Positions 27,076 to 36,310 of a stretch of DNA of 64,000 bases are shown here, one piece after another. Source of the DNA: Methylovirgula sp. 4M-Z18. Its GTDB lineage: Bacteria; Pseudomonadota; Alphaproteobacteria; Rhizobiales; Beijerinckiaceae. The notes beneath the pieces were generated by a model that worked only from the letters and a program-made list of their open reading frames with translations, ran no database searches and had not been told where the DNA came from. The position numbers were made by a program, and so were the translations under genes. The DNA lies in NCBI RefSeq assembly GCF_037890675.1, contig NZ_CP149574.1:4779267-4843266 (forward strand). The letters run 5' to 3'. The first letter of the stretch is position 1. Each line of letters begins with the position of its first letter.

Positions 27076-28540
27076 AGCGCTGGCGCTGATCGCCAAGGAC
27101 GGCAATGCCTGGCGCGTCACCCATCTCAATGCGAGAGCCCGTACGCTCGGCCTTAGGGAAGGCTTGAGCCTCACGGATACGCGCGCGCTTTATCCGCAAA
27201 CCGCAACGCCCAAGCTCACCATCCTGGAAGGCAATCGCGAGGCGGATGCCCATGTGCTCGAGCAACTGGCCGATTGGGCCTTGCGTTACACGCCTTTGGT
27301 GGCGACCCATGGTCCCGACACGCTGATCCTCGATATCAGCGGTTGCGCGCATCTGTTCGCCGGCGAGGATGCCTTAGCTGCCGACATGATCGCACGGCTG
27401 CAACATCTGGGCTTTACCGCGCGCGTCAGTATCGCCTCGACGATCGGCGCGGCCTGGGCGCTGAGCCATGACGGGCCAGGCACGATTCTGCCTGCGGGAC
27501 AGGAACGCACGGCGCTCGCCCCTCTGCCGCTGGCCGCGTTGCGCCTGCCGGCGGATCTTCTCGCCGCGCTGGAACGGCTCGGCCTGAAACGTATCGGCGA
27601 AGTAATGAGCGGCCCACGCGCGCCTTTGACCGCGCGGTTCGGCACGATCCTGCTGCAGCAATTGGCTCGCGCGCTCGGCAACGAGGACGAGCCGTTCTCG
27701 CCGCGCTTGTCCGTCGCGCCCTATTGGACGAGCCGCAACTTTCCCGACCCGATCGCCCGCGAGGAAGATGTGCGGCTGTGCACGCTGCAGTTGCTGCAAT
27801 GCTTGCGCGACCGGCTGGAGCGCCACGGCGAAGGCGCGTTGCGCCTGCGGCTCAGTCTGTTCCGCGCCGATGGCGTGGTGAAACATGTAGAAGCGGGCAT
27901 GAGCCGCGCCATGCGTGACGCGCGCGTCATGCAGGACATTCTGTGCCAGCGCCTGGACGCGCTCGCCGACGAAATCGATCCGGGCTTCGGCTTCGATTGC
28001 ATCGCCGTCGCCGTTCTCGAAGCGGCACCGGTGACGGAGGAGGCGCTCGCCTTGAGCGCCGCTTACGATCCGCAAAATGTCATCCGCTTCATCGACCGCT
28101 TGGGCGCGCGGATCGGGCGCGCGCGGATCACGCGGCTCATGCCGGTCGAAAGCCATGTGCCGGAATATGCAATGCGCGTTCTTCCGGCCTATGATTCCAT
28201 CGGCAAAATCGATTGGCCGAAGATGCAGGCGGAACCGGGCAGCCCGCCGCAACGGCCGATCCGGCTCTTTGCCCAACCTGAACCCATTGAAACAATGGCC
28301 AGCGTGCCCGATGGCCCGCCCGTGCGCTTCCGCTGGCGACGCATGATGCACGACATCGCGCTGACGGAAGGGCCGGAACGGCTTGCGAGCGAATGGTGGC
28401 GCGATTTGAACGGAAAGCCTCTCACCCGCGATTATTTCCGCGTCGAGGATCGCGAAGGCCGCCGCTTCTGGCTCTACCGCGACGGGCTCTATGACGAAAC
28501 GCAGCGGCCGCGCTGGTTCATTCACGGGCTTTTCGCATGA
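26966..28540 (+). CDS. imuB: ImuB (Y-family polymerase-like hub protein)
   Basis: 524 residues. Looks like a DinB/UmuC polymerase but the catalytic acidic residues near the N-terminus are missing (RFLVAYLPTLPSDRL in place of the DxD segment), as expected for ImuB. It holds the mutasome together and binds the beta clamp rather than making DNA. The C-terminal HIDxxx-type ending (RPRWFIHGLFA) is typical. Overlaps imuA at the start and dnaE2 at the end (ATGA). Confidence 0.93.
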   Translation: MSNPSHQGKQPHRFLVAYLPTLPSDRLVRQGSCAPDEALALIAKDGNAWRVTHLNARARTLGLREGLSLTDTRALYPQTATPKLTILEGNREADAHVLEQLADWALRYTPLVATHGPDTLILDISGCAHLFAGEDALAADMIARLQHLGFTARVSIASTIGAAWALSHDGPGTILPAGQERTALAPLPLAALRLPADLLAALERLGLKRIGEVMSGPRAPLTARFGTILLQQLARALGNEDEPFSPRLSVAPYWTSRNFPDPIAREEDVRLCTLQLLQCLRDRLERHGEGALRLRLSLFRADGVVKHVEAGMSRAMRDARVMQDILCQRLDALADEIDPGFGFDCIAVAVLEAAPVTEEALALSAAYDPQNVIRFIDRLGARIGRARITRLMPVESHVPEYAMRVLPAYDSIGKIDWPKMQAEPGSPPQRPIRLFAQPEPIETMASVPDGPPVRFRWRRMMHDIALTEGPERLASEWWRDLNGKPLTRDYFRVEDREGRRFWLYRDGLYDETQRPRWFIHGLFA

Positions 28541-31500
28541 GCTACGCTGAACTTGCAGTGATGACGAATTACTCATTCCTGCGCGGCGCGTCGAAGCCAG
28601 GCGAGCTTGTCGCGCGCGCGAAGGAATTAGGCTATGCCGGCATTGGCATCGCCGACCGCAATTCGCTCGCCGGCATGGTGCGTGCCCATGTGGCGGCCAA
28701 AAACTTAGGGATCAAGCTCGCGGTTGGCGCGCATCTCGTCTTTGCCGACGACACGCCGGAGATGCTTGCCTATCCCACCGACCGCGCCGCCTATGGCCGC
28801 TTGACGCGCCTTTTGACTACCGGAAACCTGCGCACGGGGAAAAAAGGCATCTGCGAACTTACAAAGGCCGATCTTTTCGACTATAGCGAAGGCCTTCTAT
28901 TCATCGTTCTGCCACCAGCACGGCTCGATGCGGCCTTTACCGCGCGGATGCAAGCCTTGATTGAAGCATTGCCGCAGCAGATCTGGCTCGGCGCCACCAT
29001 GCCGCGCCTCGGCAGCGACCGCCGGCGGCTGCACAATTTGCGAATGTTTGCGAAACGCTTGCACATCAAGCTCATCGCCATCGGCGACGTGCTCTATCAC
29101 GCGCCGGAACGTCGTGTCCTGCAGGATGTTCTCACCTGTATTCGCGAACATGTGACAATCGAGGCGGCAGGCTATCGGCTGGAGACCAATGCCGAGCGGC
29201 ATCTGAAACCGCACGCAGAAATCGCACGCCTCTTTCGTGATGATCCGGCAGCAGTTGAAGAGACGACGCGCTTTTTAGCCAAGCTTGATTTCAACCTTGA
29301 TGAATTGGGCTACGAATATCCGCATGAGCCTTATGAAGGCTATTCTAGCCCTGGTGAGGCTCTGGCCGACCTTGCTGATAAAGGCGCGCGGAATCGATAC
29401 GGCGGAATTATTCCTGAACACATCAAAAAAGCGCTCGCATATGAATTGGAGATCATCTCACGGCTAAAGTACGAACCTTATTTTCTCACCGTTTACGACA
29501 TCGTGAAATTCGCGCGCAGCGAAGATATTCTCTGCCAAGGACGAGGATCGGCCGCCAATTCCGCCGTCTGCTATTGCTTGGGCATCACCGAAATTTCGCC
29601 CGAACGTGTGAATGGCCTATTGTTCGAACGTTTCGTTTCAGAAAATCGCAATGAGCCACCAGATATTGACGTCGATTTCGAACACGAAAAGCGAGAAAAG
29701 GTCATTCAATACATTTATAAGCGCTATGGTCGCAAGCGTGCCGGCATAGCCGCGACGGTCATTACCTATCGCTCGCGCAGTGCCATTCGCGATGTTGGAA
29801 AAGTGTTCGGCCTTTCGGAAGATGCAATTGGCGCACTGTCGCATTCGACGTGGGGATCGACCTCGCGCGGCATTTCCGATGACGAAGCGCGACGCGTCGG
29901 CCTCGATCCAGACGATCCGCGCCTTGCCAAAGCTTTGACGCTTGCAAAAGATCTCACTGGCTTTCCACGCCATCTCTCGCAGCACGTCGGCGGTTTCGTG
30001 TTGACACGTTACCGTCTTGATGAATCTGTGCCGATCGGCAATGCCGCGATGGACGATCGTACGTTCATCGAATGGGACAAAGACGATCTCGATGCGGTTG
30101 GCATGATGAAGGTCGATGTACTGGCGCTCGGTATGTTGACCGCCATAAAGAAAATGCTCGATTTGCTGAAGCGGCATTATGGCGTGCATAAAACCTTGGC
30201 ATCCATCCCCGAAGGGCACGAACGTGTTTACAACATGATCCAAAGGGCCGATACGCTTGGCGTGTTCCAGATCGAAAGCCGTGCGCAAATGTCGATGTTG
30301 CCGCGCCTGAAGCCGGTGAATTTTTACGATCTCGTCATTGAAGTCGCCATCGTTCGACCCGGCCCGATTCAAGGCAATATGGTGCATCCCTATTTGCAGC
30401 GGCGACAAAATCCAAGTTCTGTCGTCTTTCCTAGCCCTTCTCCCGAAGAAGGACCTGCTAATGAACTGGAAGACGTCTTAGGAAAAACCCTTGGCGTACC
30501 GCTGTTTCAGGAACAGGCAATGCGCATCGCCATCGTCGCGGCAAAATTCACGCCCGCCGAAGCCGATCAATTGCGCCGCGCCATGGCCACGTTCCGGCAT
30601 GCAGGCACGATCCACCAATTCGAAAGCAAGTTGATCGAGGGCATGGTGAAGCGCGGCTATGCGCGCGAGTTTGCCGAACGCTGCTTCCGTCAGATCAAGG
30701 GCTTCGGTGAATACGGCTTTCCCGAAAGCCATGCGGCAAGTTTCGCTTTGCTCGTCTATGCCTCCGCCTATCTCAAATGCTATTATCCCGATGTCTTCGC
30801 CGCCGGCCTGCTCAACGCGCAGCCGCTGGGGTTTTATTCGCCGGGGCAGATCGTGCGCGATGCGCGCGAACATGGCATCGAGGTGCGCGCACCCGACATC
30901 AATGCGTCCCATTGGGATGCGACGCTGGAACTCGGTCCGCCGCATCCGCCGCATGAAAAACACGCGAGCATGGTGGGCGATATCAAGACCACCCACGCGC
31001 TGCGCCTCGGCTTCCGCCAGATCAAGGGCTTTTCGCAAGACGATGCGAATTGCATCGCCGACCATCGCGGCGAGGGCTATGATTCCATCCGCGACCTGTG
31101 GCTGCGCACGCGCTTGCACCCGAGCGTGCTGGAGCGCCTCGCCGACGCGGATGCCTTCACCTCGCTCGGCCTGTCGCGGCGCGATGCGCTCTGGATTGTC
31201 CGGGGCCTCGGCCGCGCCGGCGACAAGGAAGATTTGCCGCTTTTATCCTTCGCGCAACAACAGCCGCTCGAACCCGACATGGCCTTGCCGCCCATGCTGG
31301 CCGGCGAGCACGTGGTGATGGATTATCGGTATTTGCATCTCAGCCTCAAAGCGCATCCGCTCAGCTTCCTGCGCCGCGAGTTGCAGCTTTTACGCATTTC
31401 GCCCTGCGATGATTTGCGTCGCACGGAAGACGACCGACGCGTGAGCGTCGCCGGGCTGGTGACGGTGCGCCAGCGCCCCGGCACGGCGAAAGGCACGATC

Positions 31501-31860
31501 TTCTTGACCCTCGAGGACGAAACCGGCATCGCCAACATCATCGTCTGGCCGAAAACCTTCGAGATCTTCCGCGCCATCGTGCTCGGCGCGCGCTTCATCC
31601 GCGCGACCGGCCGCCTACAAAGCGAAAGCGGCGTCACGCACATCGTCGCCGACACGCTAGAGGACATGACCGCGCGCCTGAGCGCCCTGCAGGCCGGCAA
31701 AAACGATCTGCAGGACCTCGCCCATGCCGACGAGATCAAGCGCGGCACGGGCGACGACCCACGCCAGAAGAACCGCCCGCCGATCGAGCCCGACATCGCC
31801 ATCGACCTCGACGTCCCCGCCCGCGCAACCCGCCACGTGCCGGCGCGGATGGCGGGGTGA
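28537..31860 (+). CDS. dnaE2: error-prone DNA polymerase DnaE2
   Basis: 1107 residues, C-family polymerase. N-terminal PHP domain (VMTNYSFLRGASKPGELV), polymerase core with CQGRGSAANSAVCY, PDIDVDFEHEKRE and LGVPLFQEQAMRIA, and a C-terminal OB domain (VAGLVTVRQRPGTAKGTIF). It performs lesion bypass and causes induced mutation. About eight more residues than usual lie between HPYLQRRQ and TLGVPLF. Base composition changes along the gene: hand counts give 43% GC at 29281-29340 and 70% at 31081-31140. Confidence 0.96.
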   Translation: MSYAELAVMTNYSFLRGASKPGELVARAKELGYAGIGIADRNSLAGMVRAHVAAKNLGIKLAVGAHLVFADDTPEMLAYPTDRAAYGRLTRLLTTGNLRTGKKGICELTKADLFDYSEGLLFIVLPPARLDAAFTARMQALIEALPQQIWLGATMPRLGSDRRRLHNLRMFAKRLHIKLIAIGDVLYHAPERRVLQDVLTCIREHVTIEAAGYRLETNAERHLKPHAEIARLFRDDPAAVEETTRFLAKLDFNLDELGYEYPHEPYEGYSSPGEALADLADKGARNRYGGIIPEHIKKALAYELEIISRLKYEPYFLTVYDIVKFARSEDILCQGRGSAANSAVCYCLGITEISPERVNGLLFERFVSENRNEPPDIDVDFEHEKREKVIQYIYKRYGRKRAGIAATVITYRSRSAIRDVGKVFGLSEDAIGALSHSTWGSTSRGISDDEARRVGLDPDDPRLAKALTLAKDLTGFPRHLSQHVGGFVLTRYRLDESVPIGNAAMDDRTFIEWDKDDLDAVGMMKVDVLALGMLTAIKKMLDLLKRHYGVHKTLASIPEGHERVYNMIQRADTLGVFQIESRAQMSMLPRLKPVNFYDLVIEVAIVRPGPIQGNMVHPYLQRRQNPSSVVFPSPSPEEGPANELEDVLGKTLGVPLFQEQAMRIAIVAAKFTPAEADQLRRAMATFRHAGTIHQFESKLIEGMVKRGYAREFAERCFRQIKGFGEYGFPESHAASFALLVYASAYLKCYYPDVFAAGLLNAQPLGFYSPGQIVRDAREHGIEVRAPDINASHWDATLELGPPHPPHEKHASMVGDIKTTHALRLGFRQIKGFSQDDANCIADHRGEGYDSIRDLWLRTRLHPSVLERLADADAFTSLGLSRRDALWIVRGLGRAGDKEDLPLLSFAQQQPLEPDMALPPMLAGEHVVMDYRYLHLSLKAHPLSFLRRELQLLRISPCDDLRRTEDDRRVSVAGLVTVRQRPGTAKGTIFLTLEDETGIANIIVWPKTFEIFRAIVLGARFIRATGRLQSESGVTHIVADTLEDMTARLSALQAGKNDLQDLAHADEIKRGTGDDPRQKNRPPIEPDIAIDLDVPARATRHVPARMAG

Positions 31861-32150
31861 CAATAACCTCATGATTCTTCCCCGCCGGCGGCCAGCGGCA
31901 ACAGATCGACAAGGCGCTGGTCTCGCCGTCACAGTCCGCTCCAGGTCAAGACTCCGGGCCATCACGGATGCGCCTGTCAAAAATTGACACTTCCAGCTTG
32001 GTGCGCCTCGTTCGATGTGCTCAATATGCGCCAATGCCGGCCGCCACAAAAATCAATAGGGCCGAGGGAACTCCCCTTGACAGGCGGTGAATTGCGCAAG
32101 AAGATCGTATGTACGCAAACAATAATTCAGGCGCTTCTCGAAAGGCGAAG
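31861..32150. other. 290-base region before the ADP-ribosylglycohydrolase operon
   Basis: No gene recognised. It presumably carries the promoter of the seven-gene operon that starts at 32151. An in-frame ATG at 32109 could lengthen the first protein by 14 residues. Confidence 0.4.
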
Positions 32151-33200
32151 ATGGCCATATCCGCTCGAAGCCGAGCGCGCGGAACGCTTCAGGGATTAGC
32201 TATCGGCGATGCCCTGGGGATGCCGACGCAATATATGCCGCGAACCCTGGTGGCGGAGCGCTACGGCATTCTCGAGACCTTCGAACCCGCGCCCGACGAC
32301 AACCCAATCAGTCGCGGCATGCCGGCCGGCCGGGTCACCGACGATACGGATCAAGCGGTGATCCTAGGCGAGCTTCTGGTCGAAGGAAAAGGATACGTCG
32401 ATCCGCGCCGTTTCGCCGACGAACTCCTGGCGTGGGAGACCCGCATGATCGCTGCGGGTTCGGCCGATCTGCTCGGACCGTCCACCCGCAAAGCGCTGAC
32501 CATGATCGGACAGGGGATGCCGACCGACGAGACCGGCCGGACCGGCGCCACCAATGGCGCGGCGATGCGGGTCGCACCGGTGGGCATTGTCTTTCCGCCG
32601 CACCCGATCGAGTCGCTGGTCGACGCCGTATTCCAGTCTGGCCATGTCACACACAACACGACGATCGGCATGGCGGGCGCATCGGCAGTCGCCGCCGCGG
32701 TCAGCGCCGCCATCGATGGAGCGACCGTCGGGGAGGCGCTGGAGGCGGCGATCGAGGGGGCAAGGCACGGCGCCAAGCGTGGTTTCTATTTCGCCGGCGG
32801 CGACGTTGCCGCCCGGATTCGCTGGGCGATTGATCTGGTGCGCGGCAAGGCCGAGGCCGAGGCGCTCGATCTCATCTACGACATCGTTGGAACCGGTGTG
32901 GCAACCCAAGAAGCGGTGCCGGCGGCGATGGCGATCATCTCGCTCGCGCCAAAGGAGCCCTGGCGCATTTGCCGCCTGGCGGCGAGTCTGGGGGGCGACT
33001 GCGATACGGTCGGCGCCATCGCCGGGGCGATCGCTGGCGCCTGTCATGGTGTCGAAGGCTTTCCTGCGCACGTGATCTCGGCTTTGACTGCCGCCAATCC
33101 GGGGCTTGATCTCGTCGGGCTGGCCGACCGCTTGCTTGATCTGCGCGGTGGGGCCACGAGCCTTGCTCCCGCCGCCCATGCGGGAGCATCCCGGGAATGA
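32151..33200 (+). CDS. ADP-ribosylglycohydrolase-family protein (DraG-like)
   Basis: 349 residues. The two metal-binding regions of the family are present: TDDTDQAV near the N-terminus and GGDCDTVGAIAGAIAGA near the C-terminus, with GLAIGDALGMPTQ at the start. Proteins of this fold remove ADP-ribose from proteins or hydrolyse ADP-ribosyl or other N-glycosyl compounds. Here it heads an operon with a sugar kinase, an ABC importer and a glycoside hydrolase, so a small-molecule glycoside is more likely than a protein substrate. The start at 32151 gives SRARGTLQG at the usual position. Overlaps the kinase gene (ATGA). Confidence 0.85.
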   Translation: MAISARSRARGTLQGLAIGDALGMPTQYMPRTLVAERYGILETFEPAPDDNPISRGMPAGRVTDDTDQAVILGELLVEGKGYVDPRRFADELLAWETRMIAAGSADLLGPSTRKALTMIGQGMPTDETGRTGATNGAAMRVAPVGIVFPPHPIESLVDAVFQSGHVTHNTTIGMAGASAVAAAVSAAIDGATVGEALEAAIEGARHGAKRGFYFAGGDVAARIRWAIDLVRGKAEAEALDLIYDIVGTGVATQEAVPAAMAIISLAPKEPWRICRLAASLGGDCDTVGAIAGAIAGACHGVEGFPAHVISALTAANPGLDLVGLADRLLDLRGGATSLAPAAHAGASRE

Positions 33201-34141
33201 ACGCGAAACCTCTCCCGACCCGGCTGCTATCGGTGGGAAGCATCCTCGCCGATATTCGCATCGACGTGCCGGGCTTGCCGCCGCGCGGCGGTGATGTGTT
33301 GGGCTCGCAATCGACAATGAGCGCCGGAGGCGGCTTCAACATCCTTGCCGCGGCGGCACGTAACGGGCTCAGGACGGCTTTCGCCGGTCAGCACGGCAAC
33401 GGCCCTTATGGCGCGCGTATCCGCTCCGAATTGCAGTCGGAAGGCATAGACATCCTGATGCCGCCCAGCGAAGCCGGAGACAGCGGCTTTTGCGTCGTGC
33501 TGGTCGAGCCGGACGGCGAACGCACTTTCGTCACCAGCCCTGGTGTCGAAGCCCGCCCGGGCACGATTCCGCTCGCCGACTTGAAGCTTGGTTCGGCGGA
33601 TGCGCTGTTCGCGTCGGGTTATGATCTTTGTTATCCCGAACTTGGCCCTGCCATCGCCGGCTGGCTTCCCACTCTGCCGGCGAGTGTGACGGTTATGATT
33701 GATCCTGGCCCGCTGGTCGCCGATATTCCGTCGCATGTGATGGCTGCGGCACTGGCGCGGGCCGATATCGTCAGCTTGAACCGGCGCGAGGCAGCGCTGT
33801 TCTCCGGCGCCGACGATATTGCGGCGGCGGCCAAGCGAATCCGGGATCGTTTGTCGGACGGCGCGCTCGTGATCTTGCGGGATGGGGCGGCGGGATGTCT
33901 GTTGCTCGGCGCGGATATTGCAGAGCCTGGCCTCCAGGTGTCGGCGCCTGCCGTGCATATGGTTGACGCGACTGGGGCGGGGGATGCGCACACCGGCGTG
34001 TTCCTGGCTTCGCTCGCGGCGGGGTTCCCGGTTGCGGAGGCGGCACGGCGTGCCAACGCCGCTGCAGCCATCGCCGTCACACGAAAGGGGCCGGCAACCG
34101 CGCCCTGCGCTGAGGAGCTGAGCGCCTTTCTCGTCACGTGA
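33197..34141 (+). CDS. PfkB/ribokinase-family sugar kinase
   Basis: 314 residues. Signature DATGAGDAHTGVFLASL carries the catalytic Asp; the N-terminal GGGFNILAAAARNG is the substrate-side motif. Phosphorylates a sugar or nucleoside at a primary hydroxyl. Its start overlaps the stop of the DraG-like gene by four bases. Together they suggest release of a pentose or similar sugar from a glycoside, followed by phosphorylation. Specific substrate unknown. Confidence 0.88.
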   Translation: MNAKPLPTRLLSVGSILADIRIDVPGLPPRGGDVLGSQSTMSAGGGFNILAAAARNGLRTAFAGQHGNGPYGARIRSELQSEGIDILMPPSEAGDSGFCVVLVEPDGERTFVTSPGVEARPGTIPLADLKLGSADALFASGYDLCYPELGPAIAGWLPTLPASVTVMIDPGPLVADIPSHVMAAALARADIVSLNRREAALFSGADDIAAAAKRIRDRLSDGALVILRDGAAGCLLLGADIAEPGLQVSAPAVHMVDATGAGDAHTGVFLASLAAGFPVAEAARRANAAAAIAVTRKGPATAPCAEELSAFLVT

Positions 34142-34249
34142 AAGCATCACAAGAAGATAGGGTGGGCGCCTTCCGAAAAGCGCAAGCACCCTGCCAATAA
34201 CAAGAAAATCGAGATAACAATGTCACGATCAACGAAGGGAACTGGAAAC

Positions 34250-35317
34250 ATGGTACATACGATCACGCGTCGCCATTTCACAGCCGCTCTGGGAACCGCC
34301 GCCGTCGCGGGCTCGTGGGCGCGTCCCGGCCTTGCTCAGGCCAAGGAAATCACCGTGCTCAATTGGAAAGGGTACGGCACGGACGAACCCTTCACGCTCA
34401 AGGGGTTCGCTGATCTGACCGGCATCACGATCAAGCACGATTACTTCAACTCCGAGCCGGAGATGCTGACGAAGCTGCGCACCAATCCCGGTGCCTACGA
34501 CGTGGTGCTGATCAACAGCGCGCGCACGCAGCAAGCCGAGGCGGAAGGCCTGATCGATCCGATCGATTTTGCGACCGTCCCCAATTCCAAGGACCTTGCC
34601 CCCGCGCTCAAGGAGCACGCCAATCTCAAGGCAGATGGCAAGATCTATGGCCTCTCATGGCTGTGGGGTATGAATTCGCTTGCCGTGCGCAAGGGCATCA
34701 GCGCCGATAGCTGGTCGATTTTCACCGATCCGAAATATGCCGGCAAGCTGGCTTTGTTCGACGATGCCGTGACCTCCGTCGGCATCGGCGCCTTGCTGAC
34801 CGGGCAGGATGCCAATAACCCCAAGGATCTTGCCAAAGTCACTGCAGCCCTGAAGGCGATGAAGCCGAACCTCAAATTGATGTGGTCGAGCGAGGACGAG
34901 TGGAACAAGGCCTTTGCGGCCAATTCCTTCGATATTTCCGTCTACTGGTCGGGTGCCGCCGTGCGCTCCATTCGCCAGCACAACTTGCCGGTGGAGTTCA
35001 TCGTGCCGAAAGAAGGCGCGATCGGATGGCTCGACAGCCTAGCCGTTCCGACCACCAGCAAGAACAAGGCCGAGGCGCTCAAGTTCCTCAATTACATGAT
35101 CGACCCGACCTTCTACTTCACCTGGGCCAAGGAAGCCGGTGCTCCGGCATCGGCGAACGAGGCCGCAATGGCGAAGCTGCCCGCCGACGATCTCAACCGG
35201 CAAATCCACAAGGCGGATTACCTGTCGAAGCTCACCTTCATGGCGGCCCTGCCCGATGATCGGCGTCAGGCCTTCAACGATTTGTGGGAAGAGGTGAAGG
35301 CCTTCTACGCAAAATAA
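34250..35317 (+). CDS. extracellular solute-binding protein (PotD/PotF-like), Tat signal
   Basis: 355 residues. A twin-arginine signal (TITRRHFTAALGTAAVAG) is followed by a periplasmic binding fold of the polyamine/spermidine type: ITVLNWKGYGTDEP, then AYDVVLINSARTQQAE and WGMNSLAVRK. It catches the substrate for the ABC importer encoded next. An in-frame ATG at 34220 is also possible; 34250 has GGAA just before it. Tat export means it folds in the cytoplasm first. A strong hairpin follows the gene. Confidence 0.88.
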   Translation: MVHTITRRHFTAALGTAAVAGSWARPGLAQAKEITVLNWKGYGTDEPFTLKGFADLTGITIKHDYFNSEPEMLTKLRTNPGAYDVVLINSARTQQAEAEGLIDPIDFATVPNSKDLAPALKEHANLKADGKIYGLSWLWGMNSLAVRKGISADSWSIFTDPKYAGKLALFDDAVTSVGIGALLTGQDANNPKDLAKVTAALKAMKPNLKLMWSSEDEWNKAFAANSFDISVYWSGAAVRSIRQHNLPVEFIVPKEGAIGWLDSLAVPTTSKNKAEALKFLNYMIDPTFYFTWAKEAGAPASANEAAMAKLPADDLNRQIHKADYLSKLTFMAALPDDRRQAFNDLWEEVKAFYAK

Positions 35318-35343
35318 TCGGCGGGCAAAAAGCAAGCATGGCT

Positions 35344-35382
35344 CCGGCATCATGTCACGCATCTTGCGTGACATGATGCCGG
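35344..35382 (+). terminator. 18-bp perfect hairpin between binding-protein and permease genes
   Basis: Stem CCGGCATCATGTCACGCA (35344-35361), loop TCT, and an exact complement at 35365-35382. No T-run follows, so it is more likely an mRNA-stabilising or attenuating hairpin than a full terminator. Such elements let the upstream binding protein be made in excess over the permeases, as known for malE-malF. Confidence 0.7.
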
Positions 35383-35398
35383 CTATGAGGAGGAGCGG

Positions 35399-36301
35399 GT
35401 GGCGATCGTATCGAAGGCCGACGATGGCGCCGCGGCGCCGCGCAAGCGCTGGGGGCAAGGCTGGGCGACGGCCGCCCTGCTGACGCCGGCCTATGCGTGG
35501 CTGTTGCTGGCAGTTTTCCTGCCGCTCTGTGCCATGCTGTTTTTCAGCTTCCTCAAGAGCTCGCCCGTGCCGGGGCGACCGCTGATCTATACGGTCGACA
35601 ATTATCTTGCCTTCATCAAACGCCCCTATCTTTTTGACGTCGCCTGGACGTCGATCCAGATCGGTTTATGGACGACCGGCCTATGTGCGCTGATCGGCCT
35701 TCCCGCGGCACTCGCCTTGGCGCGTGCGACAGCCGGGCGCTCCAAGCATGTGCTCTTCCTCCTCATCATCCTGCCGTTCTGGACCAATGGCCTGGTGCGG
35801 GTGTTCTCCTGGACCATGGTGCTGCGCGAAGGTGGCATTCTTGACTATGCCTTGCACTGGATTGTACCGGCCGCGCCGGCGGTGTCGCTGCTCTACACCT
35901 TTCCGGCCATCATCATCGGACTGGTGCACGCTTATCTGCCCTACATGATTCTGACCTGTTATCTCTCGGCCTCCGCGATCGAGGATGCCACCATTGAGGC
36001 CGCGCGGAGCCTCGGTGGCCGCACGCCCATCGTGTTCTGGAAAGTCTTGTTGCCGCTTTGCATGCCGGGCCTGATCTCCGGTTCGATCCTGATTTTCGTG
36101 CCGGTGATCGGCAGCTTCATGGAGCCGCGCATCCTTGGCGGCCGCATTGGCGTCACCATGGGCACCGTCATCGAGGATCAGTTTACCGCTGCGTTCAACT
36201 GGCCCTTGGGCGCAGCTCTGTCGTTTACGATGTTGGCCGTAGTGCTCTTGATTTTCGCCTTCTCGTCGCGCGTGCTTTCCGGCCGCGCGGCGACACCGTA
36301 G
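35399..36301 (+). CDS. ABC transporter permease (PotB-like)
   Basis: 300 residues, six membrane helices. The binding-protein-dependent permease loop is EAARSLGGRTPIVFWKVLLP, which couples to the ATPase. GTG start at 35399 after AGGAGG-type site. First of two permeases; with the next one it forms the inner-membrane channel. PotB-like proteins import polyamines, but the sugar-enzyme neighbours suggest another substrate. Confidence 0.9.
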   Translation: MAIVSKADDGAAAPRKRWGQGWATAALLTPAYAWLLLAVFLPLCAMLFFSFLKSSPVPGRPLIYTVDNYLAFIKRPYLFDVAWTSIQIGLWTTGLCALIGLPAALALARATAGRSKHVLFLLIILPFWTNGLVRVFSWTMVLREGGILDYALHWIVPAAPAVSLLYTFPAIIIGLVHAYLPYMILTCYLSASAIEDATIEAARSLGGRTPIVFWKVLLPLCMPGLISGSILIFVPVIGSFMEPRILGGRIGVTMGTVIEDQFTAAFNWPLGAALSFTMLAVVLLIFAFSSRVLSGRAATP

Positions 36302-36310
36302 GAGGGCGGG

